A stretch of DNA of 64,000 nucleotides from Rathayibacter caricis DSM 15933 (lineage in GTDB: Bacteria; Actinomycetota; Actinomycetes; Actinomycetales; Microbacteriaceae), in the NCBI RefSeq assembly GCF_003044275.1, contig NZ_PZPL01000001.1, positions 2,232,001 through 2,296,000 of the forward strand, in the 5' to 3' direction. Below, piece after piece: positions 14,410 through 22,649 of this stretch. A model generated the notes under the pieces. That model did not search any database. It had not been told where the DNA came from and saw only the letters and a list, made by a program, of their open reading frames with translations. Every line of letters starts with the position of its first letter. The first letter of the stretch is position 1. The position numbers and the translations under genes were made by a program.

Positions 14410-16289
14410 CTCCGGAAAAACAGTATGAGATCAATGTCGATCCGCGAATTTTGGAGCTTCTAGGGCCCAATCTTTACACAAACGTCTACTACGTTCTTGC
14501 TGAGTTGATCGCAAATGCGTATGACGCTGATGCCCGAAATGTATACATCTTCTCGGAAGATGAATTTCTTCGCGTAGAAGACGACGGTCGCGGGATGTCC
14601 TACGAGGCCGGAGATGTTCGCCGATACCTGAACGTCGCTGGCGTGTCGCGGACGACCGAGAAGGACTCCTACACTCCCGCTGGACGGCGAAAAATGGGGC
14701 GAAAGGGCGTCGGAAAGCTCGCGGCACTCTCCGTCTCGGAGAATGTTGATGTTCTTACGGTGGCCGGCGGCGAGAGATCTGGATTTGTGCTGACACGCCA
14801 CCCGGACAACGGTAACGTACTCGAGGCAATTCCCGACGCGGAGGTCAGGTTCCTCCGGATCGGCGACCACGGTTCTGCCATTGTGATGCACAAACCCCAG
14901 TACCAGCTTCATAAGACCATGTCCGCGGTGCGGCGGAATCTGCTTAAGATGTTTCCCCTAGTGGGTCAGGACTTTCGTATTCATGTGATCCGAGGCAAGG
15001 AGTCTGTGGCTATCGACTCGTTCGACCAGAGTGTCATGAGCGAGTTGAGTACCCTGATCACGCTTGGGGCGGATTACGGTCGCCTCGCAAAGCTCGTCCC
15101 GAACCCGTATCCGGCGCGGCGTGATGACCTGATTTCAATTCGCGAGGCCGTCCAACTCCCGATACAGGTGGTTGATGCCTCCGGGGCTGAGCGAGAGCTG
15201 ACGCTCGAAATTCAGGGCTGGATCGGAACCTATAAAAGTACTCGTGGACGGAAAGTCGAGATGACCGACTTCCCGGATAACTTCATTTCGTTATTTGCAA
15301 ATGGTAAACTAGGAGAGTTCAACATCCTTCCCGCCGTGGGCCAAAACAAGCTAAGTGAAGTCTATGTCGTCGGTCAGCTCCATGTTGACATGTTCGAACT
15401 GACCGAGTTGCCGGATATGGCGCTGAGCAACCGGCAAGGTTATAAGTCGGATGATCCGAGATACCTCGCGACCTTGGGCTACGTGCGAAATCGGTTACTC
15501 GGTGATGCTCGCCGCAGTCGTGATCTTTTTGTCAGCTTGGAGAACAAGATGAAAAAGGAGAGGAAGCGTTCGGAGCAACTCGACAACGAGGCAAGATTCA
15601 AGGCATCGATCGACGAGTTCAGGCGCAAAGCGAGCGAGTCGGCGGCCGAGGCGTTGCACTCGCTTGCAGCGGGTGCGTCCGAAGAAGAGATGCAGAAGGT
15701 GGTTGCCGGCTCTTTCAACAGGCATATCCCTGAGCTCGGCATCAAGGCGCTAGTCGACTCTCAGAAGAAAAAGATTCTCATAAGTCAGACTCGCCCGGAC
15801 AAACCGTTTGCTGACGTCATACAGCAAATGCTATCCCACAACGGGGTCTCGAATGAAGATATTCTATATACCAACGGGGACGATGAAGTGTGTCGTATCC
15901 CAGAGGGACGCAAGGTGTATGAGTATCTTCGTGAGTTCTTTGTGGATAGCTATTCGACCCAAAAGATCATGGTGTTGTTCGTCACTAGTGAGAATACCAA
16001 AAGTTCGTGGGGTGCAATCAGTGAGGTTGGCGCTTCCTGGATAACTCAAGTGGATCACAAGATCTTCAACATCTCACCCTTTCGTCCGGAGCATCCGCTC
16101 AACGATGAGGCACAATGGCAAAGCACAAGTCGAGATCTTAAGACTGGCGACCTGTGGATGGACAAGCTAAACGCTGATATTCTCTGCCAGAAGATCGAGT
16201 CGGTCTGCGACTCATTGGGTTACAGCAAAAGATTGCGACCGGATAATTTGGCATACTTGGGAACTCTTGTAGACATCAGATCCTTATAG
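14406..16289 (+). CDS. GHKL ATPase fused to a C-terminal TIR domain
   Basis: 627 aa from GTG 14406, overlapping the vsr stop. The N-terminal GHKL ATPase has N-box ELIANAYDADA (33-43), G1 EDDGRGM (58-64) and G2 GRKGVGKL (98-105). A charged, probably coiled segment (about 375-450) follows. From residue 454 a TIR-like domain begins: KKKILISQTRPDKPF (strand A and helix), then NEDILYTNGDDEVCRIPEG (BB-loop region), KIMVLFVTSENTKSSWGAIS, and E540 in SEVGASW, which aligns with the catalytic Glu of TIR NADases, then HKIFNISPF. A DNA- or methylation-sensing ATPase controlling NAD+ hydrolysis (abortive infection) is my inference. It is the last gene of the operon. Confidence 0.82.
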   Translation: MTPEKQYEINVDPRILELLGPNLYTNVYYVLAELIANAYDADARNVYIFSEDEFLRVEDDGRGMSYEAGDVRRYLNVAGVSRTTEKDSYTPAGRRKMGRKGVGKLAALSVSENVDVLTVAGGERSGFVLTRHPDNGNVLEAIPDAEVRFLRIGDHGSAIVMHKPQYQLHKTMSAVRRNLLKMFPLVGQDFRIHVIRGKESVAIDSFDQSVMSELSTLITLGADYGRLAKLVPNPYPARRDDLISIREAVQLPIQVVDASGAERELTLEIQGWIGTYKSTRGRKVEMTDFPDNFISLFANGKLGEFNILPAVGQNKLSEVYVVGQLHVDMFELTELPDMALSNRQGYKSDDPRYLATLGYVRNRLLGDARRSRDLFVSLENKMKKERKRSEQLDNEARFKASIDEFRRKASESAAEALHSLAAGASEEEMQKVVAGSFNRHIPELGIKALVDSQKKKILISQTRPDKPFADVIQQMLSHNGVSNEDILYTNGDDEVCRIPEGRKVYEYLREFFVDSYSTQKIMVLFVTSENTKSSWGAISEVGASWITQVDHKIFNISPFRPEHPLNDEAQWQSTSRDLKTGDLWMDKLNADILCQKIESVCDSLGYSKRLRPDNLAYLGTLVDIRSL

Positions 16290-16344
16290 ATGCTCCTCAG
16301 CCTCTTCTACAGGGCCACAAGGGGCAAATACAGAGGGTTTCCGC

Positions 16345-16363
16345 CCAATGGTTTCTCCATTGG
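16345..16363 (+). terminator. weak hairpin downstream of the defence operon
   Basis: CCAATGG and CCATTGG form a perfect 7-bp stem with a 5-nt loop, 55 nt after the TIR gene stop. There is no T-tract after it, so termination is only possible. Confidence 0.3.
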
Positions 16364-16404
16364 TCTGGCGAGGAAGAGTGCTTAGGTCTTCGCTGTGTGT
16401 CCGG

Positions 16405-16977
16405 ATGACGAGGCACGCCGTAAAAGAGACCACGGCGAGCAAGAGTTCCTCGGGCACCGCAAGAAGCTTGTCGCAAGCTTCCCTCGAGGCGCGACGAGTC
16501 GGTAAGAGCATCAGGCTGACCGAGGGTGCCTTCATCACTGCCTCCCGTGCCCACGGCGTCACGGACGAACAACGCGAGGAGATCGTTCGCCGGCACCGCA
16601 CCCCACCGCCGACCTACGCCTCCGTCTCGGAAGCGAAGCAGCACGACTCGAAGCGCGGCGGGGGAGCGTCTAGCAACGTGACAATCGTGCCCATCGCGCA
16701 GCGCATCGACAAGAAGAAGCTCGTCCGCGCGATCCTCGCCCTCGTGCGCTGGCAAATGGAGAACCCCGACTACGTGCGGGACGACAGCAAGGCAGCTGTC
16801 GTTTCTACTCCGATTCTTGAGCCCGTGCCTGGAGCCTCGCCTTCATCGTCTTCGGATCGACGCCGTAGAGCGCACCAAGCTGGTTCAGCGACCAGCCCCG
16901 TGTCTTCAGCGACGCCGCATCCTCCAGCTGCTTCTCCGTCAGCACAACCTGACGCACCGGAACGTGCTGCTGCTTGA
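16405..16977 (+). CDS. hypothetical basic protein
   Basis: 190 aa from ATG 16405 (an in-frame start at 16348 exists but overlaps the hairpin). The first 130 residues look like protein: LTEGAFITASRAHGVTDEQREEIVRRH and RIDKKKLVRAILALVRWQMEN. The last 55 residues are Ser/Pro/Ala-rich and run antisense through the twin-HTH gene, so the C terminus may be an artefact. No family recognised. Confidence 0.4.
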   Translation: MTRHAVKETTASKSSSGTARSLSQASLEARRVGKSIRLTEGAFITASRAHGVTDEQREEIVRRHRTPPPTYASVSEAKQHDSKRGGGASSNVTIVPIAQRIDKKKLVRAILALVRWQMENPDYVRDDSKAAVVSTPILEPVPGASPSSSSDRRRRAHQAGSATSPVSSATPHPPAASPSAQPDAPERAAA

Positions 16978-17227
16978 GTGCTGACCGCACTGCTTCGCGG
17001 CTGACGCCCCACGACGCGGCGAGCTGGCGGATGTTCCCGCCCGAGGCGTACTCAGCGGCCAGGTTGGCCTTCTGCTCGTCTGACAGCCGCACCTGGCGCT
17101 GACGAAGGGCCTGCACGCCAACCGGGGGATCCGCCTGTTCAGGCTCGTCACCCCTGTTGATCCCGGTCCTGGCGGCCACCAGCGCACGCTCCCATCTTTT
17201 TTGATTAGTTGCAGATAGGTGCACCAC
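16805..17227 (-). CDS. twin helix-turn-helix protein, possibly 5'-truncated
   Basis: 140 aa from GTG 17227. Two helix-turn-helix units follow each other: LSDEQKANLAAEYASGGNIR with QLAASWGVSREAVRSAL (about 48-85), and LTEKQLEDAASLKTRGWSLN with QLGALYGVDPKTMKARL (about 95-132). The pattern resembles the C-terminal HTH of resolvases or transposase-associated DNA-binding domains. The N-terminal 40 residues lack character and the gene begins right where the GC-rich core genome starts, so it may be the truncated end of a recombinase-like gene at the island edge. Confidence 0.6.
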   Translation of the reverse strand: MVHLSATNQKRWERALVAARTGINRGDEPEQADPPVGVQALRQRQVRLSDEQKANLAAEYASGGNIRQLAASWGVSREAVRSALKQQHVPVRQVVLTEKQLEDAASLKTRGWSLNQLGALYGVDPKTMKARLQARAQESE

Positions 17228-17304
17228 AGCGTGATGTCCCCGTGTAGCGGAGCAGACGGTCCGCCCGACGGCATGAGCGTCGCCGGGCGGAGAACGGCGG
17301 GGGA
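17228..17304. other. apparent island/core junction
   Basis: To the left lie AT-richer sequence and mobile- or defence-type genes; to the right, dense high-GC genes with few rare codons. The change is abrupt at about 17.23 kb. I see no tRNA, integrase or direct repeat to mark a precise attachment site, and the left end of the island is outside the window. Confidence 0.4.
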
Positions 17305-17547
17305 GTGGACGAGCAGCGGGTGAAGCTCACCATCGGCGTCGTCGCGGTGGTGGCCGCGGTGATCCTGATCATCGAGCGGAAGGCGTACGCGCGGTGGAAC
17401 GCCCGAATGATCCGCCGGACGTGGGGGGCCGACTCGAAACGCTACGCGTCGGCGCAGACGCCCGGGTCGGTGCTCGTCACGGGGATCGGGCTGGCGTTCA
17501 TCGGCGTCGTCTTCGTCGTGACCTCGATCGCCTCGATCACGGGCTGA
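17305..17547 (+). CDS. small two-helix membrane protein
   Basis: 80 aa from GTG 17305 with a GGCGGGGGA purine run just before it. Two membrane helices (about residues 8-23 and 58-77) flank a basic loop with RKAYARWNARMIRRTWG. Short two-TM proteins of this sort are common and uncharacterised in actinobacteria. It precedes the aminopeptidase gene by about 55 bp but the latter has its own -10, so co-transcription is uncertain. Confidence 0.6.
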   Translation: MDEQRVKLTIGVVAVVAAVILIIERKAYARWNARMIRRTWGADSKRYASAQTPGSVLVTGIGLAFIGVVFVVTSIASITG

Positions 17548-17604
17548 CTCCAGCCGGAGATGGGGAGAAACAGGCAGGAAACCTGCGGCGGGTATCGTCG
17601 GCGC

Positions 17605-19011
17605 ATGAGACTCCGTGCAGCCCACGCGCTCGGCGCGCTGGTCGTGTCCTCGCTCCTCCTCGCTCCCGCTGCCGTTGCGGCGCCCTCATCGACGGCACGC
17701 GCCGTCGACGGCGGCGCCAGCGCGGGCGACCCGTACTTTCCCGGCCTCGGCAGCACGGGGTTCGACGCCCTGAGCTACAGCCTCGTGCTGAAGTACGACC
17801 CGGCCGCCCGCGCGCTCGGCGGGCGCGCGCTCGTCACGCTCGCTCCGACCCGGGATCTGCGGTCGCTGTCGTTCGATCTGACAGGGCTGACGGTGTCGAA
17901 GGTCACGGTGAACACGCGCTCCGCGGCCTTCGTTCAGGAGGGATCGGAGCTGGTCGTCACTCCGGCCCGCTCGCTGAGGAAGGGCGTGCCGACCCTGGTG
18001 AACATCGAGTATGCGGGCACGACCGGGAACCCCGTGGACAACACCGGCGCTCCGTTCGGCTGGTGGTCGACCAGCGACGGCGCACTCGTCGCGAGCGAGC
18101 CGAACGGCGCGTCCACCTGGTACCCCGTCAACGACTCCCCGGCCGACAAGGCCCGCTACACCTTCACCATCACGGTCCCGGAGGGGCGGACCGTGGTCGC
18201 GAACGGCGTGCCGGTGGGGTCGCCCACCACTTCGAAGGGCTGGACCACGTCGAGCTGGGTCGAGACGAGCCCCATGGCGAGCTACCTCGCGATGGTGAAC
18301 ATCGGCGACTACGACCTGGTCCGCTCCACCCGCGGCGGCATCGTGACCGTCGACGCGATCGATCGCGACATCACGGGCGACGTCCGGGCGGGGACCGAGG
18401 CCGCGCTGGCGAAGCAGGGCGACATCATCGACTACTTCTCGACCGTGTTCGGCCCGTACCCCTTCCGATCGGGCGGCGCGGTGGTCGACGACGAGGAGAT
18501 CGGCTACGCGCTCGAGACCCAGGGGCGCTCGTTCTACTCCGGCGGGGCGGACGAGTCGACGGTGGCGCACGAGATCGCGCACCAGTGGTACGGGAACAGC
18601 GCCACTCCGGGCGTCTGGTCGGACATCTGGCTGAACGAGGGCTTCGCGACCTACGCGGAGTGGCTCTGGGAGGAGCACTCCGGCGGCACGAGTGTCGCGG
18701 ACTCCGCGGCGCAGGTCGCCGCGATCCCGGCGGACGACCCGTTCTGGGCCACCGCGGTGGCGGACCCCGGGGCGACCGGACTGTTCGACGGCCCGGTCTA
18801 CGCCCGCGGAGGGCTGACGCTCGTGGAGCTGCGCGAGGAGATCGGGGCGGACGCGTTCGCCGTGCTGCTCGAGCGCTGGGCGACGGAGAATCGCTACTCG
18901 ACGGTCAGCACCGCCGATCTGCAGGCGCTCGCGGAGGAGGTCTCGGGACAGGATCTGTCGGCCTTCTTCGAGGCGTGGCTCGTCACTCCGGAGAAGCCCG
19001 CGGGTCTGTGA
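17605..19011 (+). CDS. secreted M1-family zinc aminopeptidase
   Basis: 468 aa from ATG 17605, which follows a TATCGT -10 by 6 nt (leaderless). An N-terminal signal peptide (RLRAAHALGALVVSSLLLAP, cleavage after AVAA) sends it outside. The gluzincin motif HEIAHQW has H322, E323 and H326, with the third ligand E345 in NEGFATYAEW, the exact 18-residue spacing of family M1. The substrate-positioning GxMEN motif is not evident; DDEEIGYA occupies that place. M1 enzymes remove N-terminal residues from peptides. Length is short for the family, lacking the large C-terminal helical domain, as in several secreted actinobacterial members. Confidence 0.9.
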   Translation: MRLRAAHALGALVVSSLLLAPAAVAAPSSTARAVDGGASAGDPYFPGLGSTGFDALSYSLVLKYDPAARALGGRALVTLAPTRDLRSLSFDLTGLTVSKVTVNTRSAAFVQEGSELVVTPARSLRKGVPTLVNIEYAGTTGNPVDNTGAPFGWWSTSDGALVASEPNGASTWYPVNDSPADKARYTFTITVPEGRTVVANGVPVGSPTTSKGWTTSSWVETSPMASYLAMVNIGDYDLVRSTRGGIVTVDAIDRDITGDVRAGTEAALAKQGDIIDYFSTVFGPYPFRSGGAVVDDEEIGYALETQGRSFYSGGADESTVAHEIAHQWYGNSATPGVWSDIWLNEGFATYAEWLWEEHSGGTSVADSAAQVAAIPADDPFWATAVADPGATGLFDGPVYARGGLTLVELREEIGADAFAVLLERWATENRYSTVSTADLQALAEEVSGQDLSAFFEAWLVTPEKPAGL

Positions 19012-19202
19012 CGTCGGGCCGTCGCGGCGGACGGAGGCGCTCACCGGGCCGGGAAGGCGGTGGACCGGACGTTGCGGTCGGCGGTCGCGACGTCCGGAGA
19101 TCGGACGGGCGGCTCCAGCGTCACCGAGGTGCCTCGGACGCGGACGGCGACGAAGGACGCAGCGCAGCCGTCTCGATCCGGCGCTGATCCGGCGTTCCCG
19201 CC

Positions 19203-20219
19203 CTACTTCGCGAGCGAGACCAGGCGCAGTGCGGTGCTCTTCGACGGCGTCAGCGAGGGCGCGGACGGTCGGAACTCGGTCTGGACCGAGTGGAGTCCGA
19301 GGGGGAGCTTCGGCACGGTGAGCCGGACGGCGGGGGCGCCCGTGACCACCGTGCCGCTCCAGCGGACGACTCCGTCGATCTTCAGCGACAGCACGCCGGG
19401 CCCGGCACTGCCGTCGGCGGCTCGGACGGACGTGAGGAGCGTCGTCGAGTTCGTCGGGAGCTGGAGGGGCGTGGAGAGCCGGGCCGTGGTGGTGGTCGCG
19501 ACCGGCCGGCCGGTCCCGGTGGTCACCTCGACCACCGACGAGGTACTCGCGCCGGCCCAGAGCACACCGGCGAGGTACGTCTGGTTCGGCGCGAGGCCCG
19601 ACCAGCTCGCCGTGACCGTCGGGTTCGCGGCGGACACGGTCGCGGGGGACAGGGTGAGCGGCGCCTCGGGCTTCGCGGTCGTCGTCCGGACGTCCACGGG
19701 CACGCCGGCGGGGCCGGACACCTGGTAGACGTCGATCAGCCACAGGCCGTCGAACGGCCGCGCGAGGTCGTAGCGGTCGCTCGTGCCGGGACCCTCGATG
19801 GTCGCGAAGTGCCAGGGATCGAGATCGCGGGGTTCGATGTAGGTCAGCTCGGTGCGGAGCTGGACCGAGTCGCTACCGGCCTCGACGTCCACGCGGAGGA
19901 GCGTGTCCCCGCTGATCTCGACCTGGCCCTGGGCGACGATGCCCTCGCCGCCTCCGGTCGTGCCCGAGTGACCGTCGTTCTTGGGCGGGAAGCCCTGGAA
20001 GATCACCGACGGCCGACCCAGGCCCAGGCTGATCGGAGTGGCGGTCTCACCCGCGGACAGGACGGGAGTCAGCTGGACCGAACCGGTCGTCCCGCTGCCG
20101 GAGGCTGAGGGAGGCGGTGTCAGCGCGACCGCCGCGCCGCTCGGCACGAGGGCCGCTCCCATCGCCACGACACCGACCAGCGCTGCGCTGAGTACCCGGG
20201 CACGAATCCGCTGCGTCAT
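19203..20219 (-). CDS. secreted protein of unknown function
   Basis: 338 aa. ATG 20219 has a GAAGGAG ribosome site about 9 nt upstream. A signal peptide (RVLSAALVGVVAMGAALVP, AVAL) is clear. The mature part is Thr/Ser/Val-rich and beta-type, with repeated Ig-like strands (TVTASWSGLAPNQTYLAGVL; LTLSPATVSAANP), suggesting fibronectin/Ig-like extracellular modules. No catalytic motif seen. It converges with the aminopeptidase gene, 191 bp away. Confidence 0.75.
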   Translation of the reverse strand: MTQRIRARVLSAALVGVVAMGAALVPSGAAVALTPPPSASGSGTTGSVQLTPVLSAGETATPISLGLGRPSVIFQGFPPKNDGHSGTTGGGEGIVAQGQVEISGDTLLRVDVEAGSDSVQLRTELTYIEPRDLDPWHFATIEGPGTSDRYDLARPFDGLWLIDVYQVSGPAGVPVDVRTTTAKPEAPLTLSPATVSAANPTVTASWSGLAPNQTYLAGVLWAGASTSSVVEVTTGTGRPVATTTTARLSTPLQLPTNSTTLLTSVRAADGSAGPGVLSLKIDGVVRWSGTVVTGAPAVRLTVPKLPLGLHSVQTEFRPSAPSLTPSKSTALRLVSLAK

Positions 20220-20444
20220 GAGACCGACTCCTTCGTCGCGGTCATCATCCCGCTGCACGACTCCGGCGACAAGGGCCCGTCGACACGGGGGTCGGCGAAG
20301 CCGCGGCCGATCGACGCCGGTCGTCGGGCGGCGTCGGGTCGTCGCACTTCATCGTGCACAACGTCGGCCGGATCCCGACCGCGGCGACCATCCCGGCTGA
20401 AGACCCTCCTCGGCCGAAGTCCTGCATCCGCGGTCCCGGCCGCC

Positions 20445-21254
20445 TCAGTGCCCCGCCTTCCAGTACCCGCAGAACGTGACGTGCCCCTTGGGCACCCGGC
20501 GCTCGCCGACGAGGTGACGCCGCGCGCCCGTCGCGAGCGCGGACTCGCCGATCGCGAAGGCGTAGAGGCCGTCGGTCTCGAGGGTCATCGCCTCGAGATG
20601 CGCCAGCGCGAGCGTTCCCGGCGCGACTCCGGGTGCGCGGATCAGCAGGTGCAGCACGAGACCGGGAGGCAGGGTCAGCGCTGCCGCATCGGAGGCGTCG
20701 ACCACCTCGAGCACCGCGTCGCCGACCGCGTCCGGCGGCAGCGAGCGGCCGATGCCCGCGAGCGCGGGGAGGCCCGTCTCGTCCGTGACGATCAGGTGGC
20801 GGCGGGTGCCGGCGGGCGGCACGAAGAGGATCCCCTCGTCGAGGATCGCGACCCGGTCGCCGACGCGGGCGTGCGCGGCCCAGCGGGACGCGAATCCGTC
20901 GTCGCCGTGGAGCGCGAAGTCGATGTCGAGCTCGGCCGCGGACCCGACGGACGCGGGCCGGAACGCGCTGACGGTGTAGTTGCGCAGCGCCGGGCGCTCG
21001 GCCTTGGGGATCGTCAGGAATCTCGCGTAGCCCAGCAGCCCGATGTTCTTCGGCAGGCGCATGTCGTCGTGGCCGGGCTGCGGGAGGAAGAGGCGGAACC
21101 ACTGGTCGAAGCCGAGAGCCGTGAAGTGCTCGAGCGACTCCCCGGTGATCGTCACCCGCTGGAAGGAGGCGCTGACCTTCTCGGACGAGGCGACGTAGGC
21201 GAGGAGCATCGTCTTCTCGGACGGCTCGACGCGGCGCGCCGTGCCCCTAGCCAC
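20445..21254 (-). CDS. siderophore-interacting protein (FAD-dependent ferric reductase)
   Basis: 269 aa. The N-terminal FAD domain shows FQRVTITGESL and RNYTVSAFRP (the RxYTxR-like flavin motif region), then FALHGDDGFASRWAAHARVGD; the C-terminal NAD(P)H half ends with RRHLVGERRVPKGHVTFCGYWKAGH, typical of the SIP family (YWR/K..G.). These proteins reduce ferric siderophores in the cytoplasm to release iron. GTG 21254 overlaps the end of the ECF S-component gene by 8 nt, so it is the last gene of that operon and supports an iron role for the transporter. Confidence 0.9.
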   Translation of the reverse strand: MARGTARRVEPSEKTMLLAYVASSEKVSASFQRVTITGESLEHFTALGFDQWFRLFLPQPGHDDMRLPKNIGLLGYARFLTIPKAERPALRNYTVSAFRPASVGSAAELDIDFALHGDDGFASRWAAHARVGDRVAILDEGILFVPPAGTRRHLIVTDETGLPALAGIGRSLPPDAVGDAVLEVVDASDAAALTLPPGLVLHLLIRAPGVAPGTLALAHLEAMTLETDGLYAFAIGESALATGARRHLVGERRVPKGHVTFCGYWKAGH

Positions 21255-21825
21255 GGGCGGTTCCCACCGTGCGCTGCGGGGCGGCGCTCGAGCGTCCCAC
21301 TCCGGCGGCGCGCAGCCTCCGCGCGAGGATCAGCGCCAGCTGCACGAAGCCGAGCGAGACGACGGCGGTGAGCGCGTAGAGCACGACGAGGAGCCACGCA
21401 ACACTCATCACGGCGTCGATGTAGACGAACCAGAGCGTCGAGAACGCGGTGATCAGCACGCCGTAGCCGACGAAGAACACCGGTGCGCTCCAGTTCCGGT
21501 AGAGGGTGATGAGGAACGGCAGCTCCGACAGCACGCCCGCCATGACCACCGTCGGCAGCTGGGCGAAGCCGAACGGAGTCAGCGGAGCGTTCACGAGGCC
21601 CGCCAGCAGCGCGATCAGGAACCCCGCTCCCGGGCGCTGCAGCAGCGCGAGACCGGTCATCGACGGCAGGATCCACGCGCCGATCGTGACGGCGACGAAC
21701 GCGGGGGCGAGGACGGACAGCGCCAGGCTCGCGTAGTTCATCCCGACGGTCAGCAGACCGCCGGCGACGCCCAGGACGGCGCAGGTGAGGAGGTAGCGCG
21801 TGCTCGCGCGGCGGCGGACGGTCAT
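21247..21825 (-). CDS. ECF transporter substrate-binding (S) component
   Basis: 192 aa, five or six membrane helices. GAWILPSMTGLALLQRPGAGFLIALLAGLVN and the AGVLSELPFLITLYRNW stretch are typical of the YkoE/ABC_cobalt S-component family (known examples: the thiamine-precursor protein YkoE). It starts at ATG 21825, overlapping the stop of the T-component gene (ATGA). With the T subunit and dual ATPase upstream it makes a complete dedicated ECF importer. The iron box and the SIP partner argue for an iron compound (siderophore or haem) rather than thiamine; this is inference. Confidence 0.85.
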   Translation of the reverse strand: MTVRRRASTRYLLTCAVLGVAGGLLTVGMNYASLALSVLAPAFVAVTIGAWILPSMTGLALLQRPGAGFLIALLAGLVNAPLTPFGFAQLPTVVMAGVLSELPFLITLYRNWSAPVFFVGYGVLITAFSTLWFVYIDAVMSVAWLLVVLYALTAVVSLGFVQLALILARRLRAAGVGRSSAAPQRTVGTARG

Positions 21826-22649
21826 GGGACTCCGATCGTGAGGATCCCCGAGGAGGGGAGGGTGAGCAGGAGCGCGGCGGTGCCGGCCCAGAAGACGACG
21901 ACGAAGACGACGTCCCGGGCCCGGAACGGCACCGGGTACCGCTGGGTCCGGGTCGGATGGGCCCCGAAGGCGCGCGAGTCCATCGAGAGGGCGACCCGCT
22001 CGGCGTGGCGGATCGCACTCGCGAGCAGGGGGACGACGTACCCGAGCCACCGGCGCAGCAGGGCGACGGGCCCGCGTCCGGCGACGGTCCCGCGCACGCG
22101 GTGGGCGGCCCGGATGACGGCGAGCTCGTGGGCGAAGCGCGGCACGAAGCGGTAGGCGGCCAGCGCGGTCCAGCCGATCCGGTACGGGACGTGCAGCTGC
22201 TGCACGAGCGCGCGCACGAGGTCCGGACCGGTGGTCGTCAGCCCGCCGAGGAGCGCGAGGCCGGACAGGCTGGCGAGGCGCAGCGCCGTGGCGAGCCCGA
22301 TCTGCAGGGCCCCCGCGCGCACCTGCAGTCCACCCACCTCGAGCAGCACGGCGGAATCGTCGACGCGCGCGGGATCGACCCAGGCGGTGAAGCTGACGGT
22401 GAGGACGGCGACGGCGATCGGGAAGCCGAGGAGCACGGCGGTGACGGCCCGTCGGCTCATCCGGGCGCCGACCAGCAGGAGCGCCATCGCGACGAGGAGG
22501 AACGCCAGCGGAGTCGCGGCGTCGCGCACGACGACGAGCGCCACCATCGCGGGCATCGGGGCGACGGCCTTGCTCAGCGGGTTCAGCCCGTGCAGGAAGC
22601 GCGCCCGGCTCGGGAGCGTGAGGGAGGGGCCGAGCGCTGCGGCGCTCAT
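21822..22649 (-). CDS. ECF transporter transmembrane (T) component
   Basis: 275 aa from ATG 22649, coupled by ATGA to the ATPase gene upstream and to the S-component gene downstream. Five or so membrane helices with the cytoplasmic coupling region ALSMDSRAFGAHPTR near residue 235, where EcfT proteins carry their A-R-G coupling helices. Early motif FLHGLNPLSKAVA is the usual EcfT N terminus (HxLxPxxK). It links the ATPases to the S component. Confidence 0.9.
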   Translation of the reverse strand: MSAAALGPSLTLPSRARFLHGLNPLSKAVAPMPAMVALVVVRDAATPLAFLLVAMALLLVGARMSRRAVTAVLLGFPIAVAVLTVSFTAWVDPARVDDSAVLLEVGGLQVRAGALQIGLATALRLASLSGLALLGGLTTTGPDLVRALVQQLHVPYRIGWTALAAYRFVPRFAHELAVIRAAHRVRGTVAGRGPVALLRRWLGYVVPLLASAIRHAERVALSMDSRAFGAHPTRTQRYPVPFRARDVVFVVVFWAGTAALLLTLPSSGILTIGVP

